Positions 1-7,492 of a DNA stretch of 64,000 bases are shown piece by piece. The notes under the pieces are model-generated. The model saw only the letters and a program-made list of their open reading frames with translations. It was not told the origin of the DNA and searched no databases. The DNA lies in the NCBI GenBank assembly GCA_028710865.1, contig JAQTUF010000004.1:9713-73712 (forward strand). Reading direction: 5' to 3'. Position 1 is the stretch's first letter, and the number at the start of each line of letters is the position of its first letter. Source of the DNA: Candidatus Shapirobacteria bacterium. Lineage in GTDB: Bacteria; Patescibacteria; Microgenomatia; UBA12405. Made by a program: the position numbers and the translations under genes.

Positions 1-816
1 GATGGTCCAGGCCACGCAGTGCGATTTTGCCTGCCCGGCGATAATCACCATGTCAAACTCCAAAAGTTTCTTGATGAAGCTGACATTTTTTTGGGCAAAG
101 GCAGTTCCGTCAGAATAGGTACTTACCTCAGGCGCCAGCACGGAATAGTTTTCCGTCAATGGATTTCCACCTTTGATCTGGAAACCGGTATGGCTCTTTC
201 TGGTAATACCGTGAAAAAACTCTGCCTCATGGACAGCCGAGACCAAAGCATGGCCGATGCCACCCAACATGGCGTGGTATGGCCAGATATAAAGCTGGTA
301 CTTACCGCCTGCAGACAATGTTTCCACGTAATGCAGAGCATAACGCTGCAAAGCTTGGTAGTTACCGCCAACCATACTGGCCACTGACGGATCAACTTTC
401 CAGATTCCCTGCCGCACGTCGTTGACCGAGATTTCGGTATTCGGCGCCGGGTGATCGCCTGCATCATTCACCCAAAAAGGCGGGTGAAAGATTTGCATGG
501 CATAGTGGGTGTCCATGGTTGGATCAATTTCAGTAATCACATCCAGGTTTTCGTAGATGAAGCGACAAAGACGATCATTGTCTTCGATGGCCCCCCTGCC
601 GCTGGCGCCGCCGACAAAAAGCTCAAAATCGGGCAAACAGAAGGTATTCTGCGCATCGATGATCATCAGGCAGATTTTCTTCCTGTCGCTGGCAGCCGGT
701 TTGATGTCATACTTTTTTGCCCAACCAATGGCTTCTTCAGCACGCTGAACATAGGGAACTCGGTAGATTTCCTCTACCTTACTGGGGTTGTAAAAATTAG
801 GTATTGTTGACAACAT
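1..816 (-). CDS. Nicotinamidase/isochorismatase-family cysteine hydrolase, C-terminus cut off by window edge
   Basis: On the minus strand one open frame of 272 codons runs from ATG at 816 to the window edge without a stop. The family hydrolyses amides such as nicotinamide with an Asp-Lys-Cys triad. Visible are Asp54 in LMIIDAQNTFC, a metal-site pattern D102-x-H104 with H111 (MDTHYAMQIFHP) like the Asp/His/His of nicotinamidases, and Cys267 in AGQAKSHCVAWT, the usual position of the nucleophile. A strong Shine-Dalgarno (AAAGGAGG) lies 9 nt before the ATG. It is the last gene of a row after the phosphatase and kinase, 56 nt beyond the kinase stop. The DNA is much richer in G+C than the rest of the window. 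The substrate cannot be told; nicotinamide is the first guess because of the metal ligands. Confidence 0.8.
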   Translation of the reverse strand, partial: MLSTIPNFYNPSKVEEIYRVPYVQRAEEAIGWAKKYDIKPAASDRKKICLMIIDAQNTFCLPDFELFVGGASGRGAIEDNDRLCRFIYENLDVITEIDPTMDTHYAMQIFHPPFWVNDAGDHPAPNTEISVNDVRQGIWKVDPSVASMVGGNYQALQRYALHYVETLSAGGKYQLYIWPYHAMLGGIGHALVSAVHEAEFFHGITRKSHTGFQIKGGNPLTENYSVLAPEVSTYSDGTAFAQKNVSFIKKLLEFDMVIIAGQAKSHCVAWTI

Positions 817-872
817 GGGATTATTCCTCCTTTAAAAAATTTTGTTGTCGAGAACTGGTTTACTAACCATGG

Positions 873-2756
873 TTAAACGATCCTTAAATTCCACACCTCC
901 TTTGGATGGACAACAGATAAACCATTGTCTCCAAAAAATAGATGGTCAGTTGAACTAACAAACGGTTCAGTATCGGGAAATTCTTGAATTTTTTCGATTT
1001 GCCCATTCCCGTTTGTTTGTACTTTGACTATTCCATCGTCGGTATTTGATAGCAAGAAATTTCCTGCCGCCAATTTTCCTCGAATGGAACCTAACCAGGA
1101 ACCATCTCCAGCTGTAGTGCTAGTTGTCCCTAAAACTACACCATTGAACATAATTACCGAACATTGGTTGATGGTTTTACCTCCTTGTTGAGTGGAAGTA
1201 AAAAACCAACACCTATCTTCGGCAAAAACGCAGGTGGAGTCGATCAATTGGCCAGAAATACGGGGAAGATTTACTTTGTCGTTGAGACTTTGAGATTTCT
1301 CAGCGTCAAAGGTGTAATACATTGATAATTCCCCTGCTTGATAAAAACCAAAACCAAATCTAGGTCCTACCCAGAAAAGAGTCTGATTTTCCAAAGACTG
1401 GCCGATCAATTCATTGCCATAAGTCCCATTCCTCAAGATGTCACCGCTCCTCACCCAATAATAATGTCTTTCGTTGGCATCAAACATGGGTAAAGAACCA
1501 AAACTATCTACTTGGGTTTCAACTGGTTTTTCGTTTGGAGAGTAAATGGTCATTCGGTTTTGCGTCGCTATGATGGTGTTTGACCCATTGATTCGAAATC
1601 TCATCTGAGGGGTACAAACCCGACCACTTACAACGATTGAACCGTCTTCCCGCCTAAAACAATCTTCACCATGATTTTGATAAAGATATCTTAGTCTACC
1701 TCCTTGATAAGCGGCAAAAAGAATTCTCCCAGAAGTTTGAAAAACTCGAGTAGCGATGATTCTTTTGCCGGTAACTTGAACAACTTGTCTCTCTTTGATT
1801 GAACCAGGAGCAATTTGATCACACCCAGGACATTTTCCCCGAGCATGAACCAACCCACAATTGGTGCATTGAGTCCATCTCATGTTTTCTAAGGTTTTTA
1901 TTGGGAAAATTCCACGAATATCCTTTTCAAACAAACGATGGAAATACTCCAAAAGATCATCCGGTAGAACTCCGTAAGGAATAGCCGGTTTGGGGTAAAC
2001 CACATCCAAATTAAAAACTGTTATTCGATGAAGTTGCCGTGATGATTGAGGAATTTTTTGAGCAGGATTTTTAGGTTTATAAATTCCACCATACGGGTCA
2101 ACAAACAACAATGACTGAAAAAGCATGACGCTAAAAGCGTACCAATCAGAATTTTCGTTGTGTTGACTCACCATTCCGCTGGAATTACAAAGAAGCGGAT
2201 CGACAAATTTAGTCGTGTAAACACGACAAGGATAAGATCCCCACTGACAACTGTCGGCATCGATGATATACGCTTCTGTGCCAGAAATTAGCACATTCAG
2301 ATCGTTGAAATCACCAAGTACTACACCTGCTTTGTGGGTTTGTTCCACGGTTGAATGAAGATCGCAAAAAATTACGATCACTGCTTCGTTGGGAACCGAT
2401 GCCCGAAAGTTGCGTTCACTATAACGCATCAGGACTTCGCTGTTTTTTACCAATAACATTTCATAACCTAAAATCTTTTGGTTATTGGCGTCTGTTGCCA
2501 AATCGATCGGAGTTATGATTCTTGAAGGTAAGTTTTTGGGGAATTCCCTCAACTTCCTTTGGTGAATCAAAATCCTTTCCCGGGCTCCTTCTTGTTCTTT
2601 GGGTAAACCTTTATAATCAGGATGGTCCGGAGTTTTGTAAATCTTGACCGCGTGATTGGGATCTATTCGGTAAATATCCGCCTCTCCACCCGAACCAATT
2701 ATTTGTTTTGGGTTTAAAGTAATACATCTACCGCTTAGATAAATCTCCTTGGGCAT
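873..2756 (-). CDS. Protein kinase-like protein with zinc ribbon and propeller-like C-terminus
   Basis: A 627-residue protein. The N-terminus is a Ser/Thr kinase-like fold: glycine loop GSGGEA (21-26), Lys38 in AVKIYK, catalytic loop LGDFNDLN with Asp149 and Asn154, and a metal-loop IDADS near 166-168 in place of DFG. The catalytic residues are present, so it may be active. A four-cysteine zinc ribbon follows (Cys297, 300, 309, 312). The last 300 residues are beta-rich repeats that look like a sensor propeller; I see no named family. It starts 2 nt after the phosphatase stop, with its Shine-Dalgarno (GGAGG) inside the end of the phosphatase gene, so the two are translationally coupled. A kinase-phosphatase pair of this type resembles TerY-P-like signalling sets. 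No membrane segment is seen. Its target is unknown. Confidence 0.8.
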   Translation of the reverse strand: MPKEIYLSGRCITLNPKQIIGSGGEADIYRIDPNHAVKIYKTPDHPDYKGLPKEQEGARERILIHQRKLREFPKNLPSRIITPIDLATDANNQKILGYEMLLVKNSEVLMRYSERNFRASVPNEAVIVIFCDLHSTVEQTHKAGVVLGDFNDLNVLISGTEAYIIDADSCQWGSYPCRVYTTKFVDPLLCNSSGMVSQHNENSDWYAFSVMLFQSLLFVDPYGGIYKPKNPAQKIPQSSRQLHRITVFNLDVVYPKPAIPYGVLPDDLLEYFHRLFEKDIRGIFPIKTLENMRWTQCTNCGLVHARGKCPGCDQIAPGSIKERQVVQVTGKRIIATRVFQTSGRILFAAYQGGRLRYLYQNHGEDCFRREDGSIVVSGRVCTPQMRFRINGSNTIIATQNRMTIYSPNEKPVETQVDSFGSLPMFDANERHYYWVRSGDILRNGTYGNELIGQSLENQTLFWVGPRFGFGFYQAGELSMYYTFDAEKSQSLNDKVNLPRISGQLIDSTCVFAEDRCWFFTSTQQGGKTINQCSVIMFNGVVLGTTSTTAGDGSWLGSIRGKLAAGNFLLSNTDDGIVKVQTNGNGQIEKIQEFPDTEPFVSSTDHLFFGDNGLSVVHPKEVWNLRIV

Positions 2757-2758
2757 CG

Positions 2759-3607
2759 TTATTCTTCCTCCTTCCTTTTGCGACCAACCACCAAAGTGGT
2801 GTCATCACGTAATAACCCATATTGTGGGCAAATTCGTCCTCTTTCATGATCTAAGGTTTGTCTGTCTCGATTGATAACAGCTAGTTGCCGAGTTATAGCC
2901 AAAGGATTACCGAAGAATTGATCATTTTGCCAAAATTGGCTAATTGGACCAACAACTTCTTTAGTAGTCGGAACTGCCAAGTTGTCCGCCGCAATGAGAT
3001 CTATCACCCCATCACACCCAATAAGAAATGAATCTAAGTCTGATGTGGGAATAGAATATTGGGATTGAAACTTTAACAATTCCGGATCGATTGATGACTG
3101 GACTAAGGTATATCCAAGATATGGAGGCATATTGTCTGGGAATGGACCAATTGAAAGTTCTTGCCCGTTTACAATTATCACCCCATCACCAATGGAAACA
3201 AATTGTGCCCATTGAGGAGTGATTAATACCCCTATAGTAGTGAATAAAAAATATTTAATCACCGACTCAGAGATTTCCTCCCCCATTTGACGACAAAGAT
3301 ACCTAATTGTTGCTAGAACCTCATTTCTGACTTGTTCCCAAAAGAAAAAAGAATTTTCCCTTAGGAAAATCGGGTAATCGGGAAATTGTTTTGCCATCCT
3401 CATGGTTGCCGTAGTTAATAAACGACACCCAATATTGGCACCAACTTCACTAAACCCGCTAGTAGCTTTATCTCCACACCCGTCACAGATAAAGGCCACA
3501 ATTATGTCATGGTCTTGTTCTATATGATAGGCATCTTGATTATTAAACTTATTCCGATGATGATCCTTCCCGATGATTGTCCCTCCTGCCAGTTCAAAAT
3601 TTTCCAT
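2759..3607 (-). CDS. PP2C-family Ser/Thr protein phosphatase
   Basis: A 282-residue single-domain PP2C enzyme that should remove phosphate from Ser/Thr using two metal ions. The metal-binding motifs are all present: NQDAY (Asp25), ICDGCGD (Asp42-Gly43), SIGDG in the middle, IGCDGVIDL near residue 195 and DDTTLV close to the end. It lacks a membrane or signal segment and should be cytoplasmic. It is the first gene of the phosphatase-kinase-hydrolase row and probably counteracts the kinase encoded directly after it. AGGAG lies about 12 nt before the ATG. Base composition is richer in G+C than the genes from 3870 onward. Confidence 0.88.
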   Translation of the reverse strand: MENFELAGGTIIGKDHHRNKFNNQDAYHIEQDHDIIVAFICDGCGDKATSGFSEVGANIGCRLLTTATMRMAKQFPDYPIFLRENSFFFWEQVRNEVLATIRYLCRQMGEEISESVIKYFLFTTIGVLITPQWAQFVSIGDGVIIVNGQELSIGPFPDNMPPYLGYTLVQSSIDPELLKFQSQYSIPTSDLDSFLIGCDGVIDLIAADNLAVPTTKEVVGPISQFWQNDQFFGNPLAITRQLAVINRDRQTLDHERGRICPQYGLLRDDTTLVVGRKRKEEE

Positions 3608-3720
3608 AAATAGACACTCTCCTAACTTTTTGTATATTTTACGATTCTTTTTATATTATCCGGATAATAATCAAACTGTTAGTTTGGTTAGAATACCGGT
3701 ATTTTCCTTTTTTTTTATAT

Positions 3721-3739
3721 CATTAACAAATTGTTAATG
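3721..3739. promoter_or_regulatory. Perfect inverted repeat in the divergent phosphatase/coaE spacer
   Basis: CATTAACA and TGTTAATG form a perfect 8-bp inverted repeat around AAT. It sits in the 262-nt spacer between the phosphatase gene and coaE. A second, imperfect 9-bp repeat (AATCAAACT/AGTTTGGTT) lies nearby around 3668-3690. Either could be an operator or a terminator-like hairpin; nothing shows which. Confidence 0.35.
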
Positions 3740-3869
3740 TGCGCCGCGATTATACTATATAAGAGTCAAAATTACAATATTACAGGATGTTTAATGATAG
3801 TTTATAAAAAGAGATAACAATTAGTGATGATAAAATGGTTTAGAAATTATCCACTTAGCCAAAATAATT

Positions 3870-4493
3870 ATGATAGAAACCGAAAAAAGAATTTTTGCTC
3901 TTACAGGCGGTATGGGTTGTGGTAAAAGTACTGTTGGAAAATTTTTAAAAAAATATCCAGATATATATGTTTTTGATTGTGATAAGGTAGCAAAAAATAT
4001 TATGTCTGATAATAAAAATCTAGAAGAAATAAAATCAATTTTAGGTGAAGGTGTAATTGATAATGAAAAAATTAATAGACAAAAAATTGCTCAAATAATT
4101 TTTACTGATACCAAAAAAAAAGAGGCATTGGAAAATTTTATTCACCCAAAAGTATGGGGAAAATTGGCTAAAGAAATACAAAAATCGGAAGATGGAAAAA
4201 TATTTATTGTGGAATCAGCAATATTTTATGAAATAGAAAAGGAAAAAGATATTGACAAAGTAATAGTAGTTACTTGTGATAAAGACGAACAGATAAAAAG
4301 AATAAAATCAAGAAATGGTTGGACTGATGAACAAATAGAAAAACGACTGAAACATCAGTTACCAAATGAAGTAAAAGAGGCTAAAGGTTTAGCTGTGATA
4401 AATAGTAATTGCTCATTTGATGAACTTAAACAAAAAACAGAAATTCTCTATTCTTATGTTAAAAGTGGTGGAAATTATAGACTAGTTTTGTAA
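3870..4493 (+). CDS. coaE: Dephospho-CoA kinase
   Basis: A 207-residue P-loop kinase for the last step of coenzyme A synthesis (ATP-dependent 3'-phosphorylation of dephospho-CoA). The Walker A motif GGMGCGKST is at residues 13-21, followed by FDCDKVAKNIM, the Asp-containing substrate segment of CoaE. The length is typical for the family. It is the first gene after the G+C-richer island and has the A+T-rich codon use of the rest of the window. No Shine-Dalgarno is visible. Its 3' end overlaps the convergent HD-domain gene by 12 nt. CoaD, the preceding step of the pathway, is encoded 0.7 kb away on the other strand. Confidence 0.9.
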   Translation: MIETEKRIFALTGGMGCGKSTVGKFLKKYPDIYVFDCDKVAKNIMSDNKNLEEIKSILGEGVIDNEKINRQKIAQIIFTDTKKKEALENFIHPKVWGKLAKEIQKSEDGKIFIVESAIFYEIEKEKDIDKVIVVTCDKDEQIKRIKSRNGWTDEQIEKRLKHQLPNEVKEAKGLAVINSNCSFDELKQKTEILYSYVKSGGNYRLVL

Positions 4494-5168
4494 ATTACTT
4501 TTAAGTCTAATTTCCAGTTCGGTTTTTTTTGATTGAATATTTTGTCTGGCAGTGTCTTGATATTTATTTTTAAAAAAATCTGTGAAAAAGATATTTTGAC
4601 GATTAAGAACCGCTTCAAAAAACTTAATACGACCTCCTAGGTAAACATCTTTTGGATAAATTTGTCTGAATTCTATTTCTATTTTTTGATCGAAAATATT
4701 AAAAATATCAGGAGTTTGACCAAGGATAGTCATGTCAATATCATTTAAATATTGCTCATCAGAATTAAATGATGGATTTATATGTTTAGTAGACAAAATT
4801 AGACTAGAAACTGTATTGGCAAAATCGCTGGATAAACCATTTTTTGTAATGGTATTAAAGGCATTTTGAGCACTTTTTTCCTCATTATCTTTTTGTGATG
4901 GATCATAAATATAATCATGGAACCAAATTGCTAAAGCAACAGCTTGTGGATTTTTAATTTGATTTTTAACCAAATCAAATTCACTAAGACAATGGTTTAC
5001 ATGAGATAGAGTGTGATAGTGACGGTGAGATTCATTGTAGTGTTGCCTTAAATCTGTAAAAATTTCTGAATTTAATACTGGTTGAAATTGGCGACTCAAA
5101 ATTTGCCATTTATTCTCAATATTATTATTTAAAAATATTTCTGAAGAAAAAGTCTTATTTTCGACCAT
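4482..5168 (-). CDS. HD-superfamily metal-dependent hydrolase-like protein
   Basis: About 228 residues beginning MVENKTFSSE. A longer frame back to 5243 exists, but its extra codons lie inside coaD and look like out-of-frame coaD sequence, so I start at 5168, overlapping the coaD stop by 14 nt. The motifs RHYHTLSHV and WFHDYIYD are the His and HD metal ligands of the predicted HD hydrolases of the COG4339 type. A later DIDMTILG supplies a further acidic site. The substrate is unknown. It is translationally coupled to coaD and converges on coaE, so it is embedded in a CoA gene group. Confidence 0.75.
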   Translation of the reverse strand: MVENKTFSSEIFLNNNIENKWQILSRQFQPVLNSEIFTDLRQHYNESHRHYHTLSHVNHCLSEFDLVKNQIKNPQAVALAIWFHDYIYDPSQKDNEEKSAQNAFNTITKNGLSSDFANTVSSLILSTKHINPSFNSDEQYLNDIDMTILGQTPDIFNIFDQKIEIEFRQIYPKDVYLGGRIKFFEAVLNRQNIFFTDFFKNKYQDTARQNIQSKKTELEIRLKSNLQN

Positions 5169-5658
5169 ATTTTTCTTTAATCTTATCGAAAATCGGTTGA
5201 GGGACATATTTACAAACAATTTCTTCCCACCCATCTGGACCAATAAGACCTTTAACTAAGCTAGAACTAATTTCACATAATTCTCTTGGGGGTATTAAAA
5301 AAACAGTAATAATATTTGAATCAATATCTTGGTTAACATTATTCATTGCTTTCTCGAAGTCAAAATCAATGGAATTTCTGGTTCCCCTAAGAATAAAATC
5401 AGCACCAATTTGTTTAGCATAATTGACTAAATACTTATTATTAAACTCATCAAAACTGACATTTGAACAATTTTTAACTGATTCTTTAAGCATCTCTAAT
5501 CTTTCCTCCACAGAAAAAGTATATTTTTTGTCTGGATTTGTACCAATGGAAACAACTAAATTATCAAATAATTTAGAACCCTGTTCAATCATCCAAACAT
5601 GACCATTAGTTGGTGGATCAAAACTACCGGCATAGACTGCTTTTCTTTCTTTATTCAT
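5155..5658 (-). CDS. coaD: Phosphopantetheine adenylyltransferase
   Basis: A 167-residue nucleotidyltransferase that joins AMP to 4'-phosphopantetheine, giving dephospho-CoA for CoaE. It shows AGSFDPPTNGH with His20 of the T/HxGH motif, LRGTRNSIDFDFE (the family's RG motif) and CEISSSLVKGL, close to the usual ISSTxVR signature. Length is as expected. The neighbouring coaE completes the pathway; I see no upstream pantothenate genes here. A TAAATT box lies 9 nt before the ATG on the minus strand. Confidence 0.9.
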   Translation of the reverse strand: MNKERKAVYAGSFDPPTNGHVWMIEQGSKLFDNLVVSIGTNPDKKYTFSVEERLEMLKESVKNCSNVSFDEFNNKYLVNYAKQIGADFILRGTRNSIDFDFEKAMNNVNQDIDSNIITVFLIPPRELCEISSSLVKGLIGPDGWEEIVCKYVPQPIFDKIKEKYGRK

Positions 5659-5736
5659 AATTACTGTAATTTACCATTAAATAGTAATGTTTTCAATATT
5701 ATTGAGTTTTTTGAATATAAAATCGGACTATATTGA

Positions 5737-5742
5737 TATAAT
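5737..5742 (+). promoter_or_regulatory. -10 box TATAAT, 5 nt before a GTG start
   Basis: Perfect TATAAT ending 5 nt before the GTG at 5748. Transcription would begin at or next to the start codon, so the mRNA should be leaderless. Confidence 0.55.
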
Positions 5743-5747
5743 TAGTC

Positions 5748-6080
5748 GTGGGCTTTAAATTTTTTAAATGGATAGTAAAAATTTTAGCTTTGGGGGTTCT
5801 TCTTTTTGGCCTACCTTTTTATTTTGGCTACGGTAATCCAACACCTTTTATTAATCCGGATTACACATTTTTTGATAATCTTTGGCTGCTTATTTTCCCT
5901 TTGATGTTTATCGGTTTAGCTTGGGGTTGGAAAAACGAAAAGATAGGAGGATTTTTAATTACAGTACCAATATTAATTGGATTTATATTATCTATAATTT
6001 TGGGTCAGGGAATTGTAATATATATGTTAGTTCCATTTGTTATTGGTGTTTTATATCTAATATTGGGGTATAAAAAATAG
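5748..6080 (+). CDS. Small four-helix membrane protein of unknown function
   Basis: A 110-residue protein with GTG start placed just behind a -10 box. Hydropathy by eye gives four membrane segments, roughly residues 6-27, 44-60, 66-85 and 88-106, with short polar loops (GWKNEKIGG in the middle). I do not recognise a family. It is a single gene between divergent coaD and the DUF5320/DUF134 pair. Confidence 0.65.
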   Translation: MGFKFFKWIVKILALGVLLFGLPFYFGYGNPTPFINPDYTFFDNLWLLIFPLMFIGLAWGWKNEKIGGFLITVPILIGFILSIILGQGIVIYMLVPFVIGVLYLILGYKK

Positions 6081-6175
6081 ATTTTGATTTATTTCATAAG
6101 TAATTTGACATTATTTTTATAAGTACTATAATGAATATATATTCATAATTATTAATTAATCAATAAGGAGGCAAT

Positions 6176-6385
6176 ATGCCAAATAGAGATAAAACAGGCC
6201 CAATGGGTCAAGGTCCATCAACTGGACGAGGACTTGGTCTTTGTGGTGGGGTTAGAAAAGGTTTTGGTTGTGGTCGAGGATTTGGTCGCGGTTTAGGTTT
6301 TTCAAAACAATCTTTGGTTGACTATCGAAAAGCTTTGGAAGAAGAGCTTGAAGATGTCAAAAATCAGGAAAGTAATTTAAAATAA
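6176..6385 (+). CDS. DUF5320-like Gly/Cys-rich small protein
   Basis: A 69-residue protein with the N-terminal pattern GTGPMGxGPxTGRGxGxC typical of DUF5320 proteins (here KTGPMGQGPSTGRGLGLCGG), two Cys in a Gly/Arg-rich stretch and a charged helical tail. It has a clear Shine-Dalgarno (AAGGAGG, 5 nt before ATG), and a TATAAT lies at 6126-6131, so this mRNA has a leader of about 40 nt. It is followed 6 nt later by a DUF134 gene; such pairs usually accompany NifX/NafY-like or MRP-type Fe-S proteins, none of which is visible here. Function unknown. Confidence 0.7.
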   Translation: MPNRDKTGPMGQGPSTGRGLGLCGGVRKGFGCGRGFGRGLGFSKQSLVDYRKALEEELEDVKNQESNLK

Positions 6386-6391
6386 GACATT

Positions 6392-6673
6392 ATGGTTAGA
6401 CCTAGAAATCCTAGACGTCTTTGTTTTAACCCTGAGGTATTGTATTTCAAGCCTCAGGGTATTCCTATGTCTATACTAGAAGAGGAGGAGTTATTTCACG
6501 ATGAATTAGAAGCATTAAAACTTCATGATGTAGATGGATTGGATCAAATTGAAGCAGCCAAAAAAATGGGAATTTCTCAACCTACTTTTGGAAGAATATT
6601 AGATAAAGCTTATAAAAAAATAGCGACAGCAATAATTAAAGGTAAGGCAATAAAAATTATTAAAATTATTTAA
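6392..6673 (+). CDS. DUF134 (UPF0251) predicted DNA-binding protein
   Basis: A 93-residue protein that begins with RPRNPRRLCFNPEVLYFKP and continues with the family's EEELEALKLHDVDGLDQIEAAKKMGISQPTFGR-type helix-turn-helix, read here at residues 33-65. Family members are sigma-region-4-like DNA-binding proteins of unknown target. It lies 6 nt after the DUF5320-like gene, so the two form an operon. Its 3' end overlaps the convergent patatin gene by 8 nt. Confidence 0.85.
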   Translation: MVRPRNPRRLCFNPEVLYFKPQGIPMSILEEEELFHDELEALKLHDVDGLDQIEAAKKMGISQPTFGRILDKAYKKIATAIIKGKAIKIIKII

Positions 6674-7466
6674 TCTTTTGATGAATTTTATTGATGATAT
6701 CGTTGGTGCTTTGAAAACCACAGTTGATAACTTGTTTGTTTTTTAAAAATTGGGTAAAAATTGCATAATCTTCATTTGGTATTTTAAGATCTATGGGGAT
6801 ATCAGCTAATGAAAGATCAATTTGGGCCATTCTTTTTAAAGATAAAAATCGAGAAATTTTACCAGCTTTAATTCGAGACATTCTACTTTTTTTATTTAAA
6901 TTAAGAGGGAAAATACCACCATATAAACTAACTCCAATAGTGATATCGGCACCCATCTCTTTGACAATACTGACCGGAATAGGACTAATCATGCCGCCAT
7001 CAAAAAGATAGTTATCATCTATTTTAATTGGATTAAAAATTAAAGGGATGGCAATACTGGCTCTCATAGCAGAAATTAAATTGCCTTTATCGATAGCTAA
7101 TAACTCTCCGGTAAATAAATTACTAGCAACGGCACAATAAGGAATTTTTAAATCTTCAATATTAATATCGCCAATTATATTTTTTAAGAAAAGTTTAAAT
7201 TTTTTATTAAAAAGTGAAGTTTTATCAGGACATCTTTGAAGAGAAATTTTTAAAATACTTTTAAAGTTAAGATCGTTGACAATTTTTTCAACTTCGTTAA
7301 TATTGCCGATGGCAGAATATAAACCACCAACAACTGAACCAATACTACTACCGGCAATAAAATCTATAGGAATATTATTTTGGAATAAAGATTTAATAAC
7401 TCCAATATGAGCTAGACCTCTCCATCCTCCAGAACCAAGAGCCAAACCAACTGTTTTTTGTTTCAC
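6666..7466 (-). CDS. Patatin-like phospholipase
   Basis: A 266-residue serine acyl hydrolase. It has the oxyanion-hole sequence GSGGWRGLAHIG (residues 12-23), the nucleophile elbow GSSIG near residue 40 and the dyad Asp in LFDGGMISPIPV near residue 157. This is the small RssA/YchK-like form, expected to be cytoplasmic or membrane-attached and to release fatty acids from lipids. The start is GTG at 7466, with a TAAAAT box 7 nt before it. It lies 26 nt after the MATE gene stop would end on the same strand and may be cotranscribed, but has its own box. Confidence 0.88.
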   Translation of the reverse strand: MKQKTVGLALGSGGWRGLAHIGVIKSLFQNNIPIDFIAGSSIGSVVGGLYSAIGNINEVEKIVNDLNFKSILKISLQRCPDKTSLFNKKFKLFLKNIIGDINIEDLKIPYCAVASNLFTGELLAIDKGNLISAMRASIAIPLIFNPIKIDDNYLFDGGMISPIPVSIVKEMGADITIGVSLYGGIFPLNLNKKSRMSRIKAGKISRFLSLKRMAQIDLSLADIPIDLKIPNEDYAIFTQFLKNKQVINCGFQSTNDIINKIHQKIK

Positions 7467-7473
7467 AAAGGTA

Positions 7474-7479
7474 ATTTTA
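7474..7479 (-). promoter_or_regulatory. -10-like TAAAAT, 7 nt before the patatin GTG
   Basis: TAAAAT on the minus strand, preceded by GT, 7 nt before the GTG at 7466. It predicts a leaderless or very short-leader mRNA. Confidence 0.4.
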
Positions 7480-7492
7480 ACAAAAAAATTGG

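Noticed and set aside
19..810. Plus-strand ORFs at 19-387, 451-810 and 557-748
   Set aside because: They are shadows of the minus-strand cysteine hydrolase, whose frame is open over the whole stretch and carries the catalytic motifs.
3848..3856. TTATCCACT before coaE as a DnaA box
   Set aside because: Single imperfect match far from dnaA; expected by chance in A+T-rich DNA.
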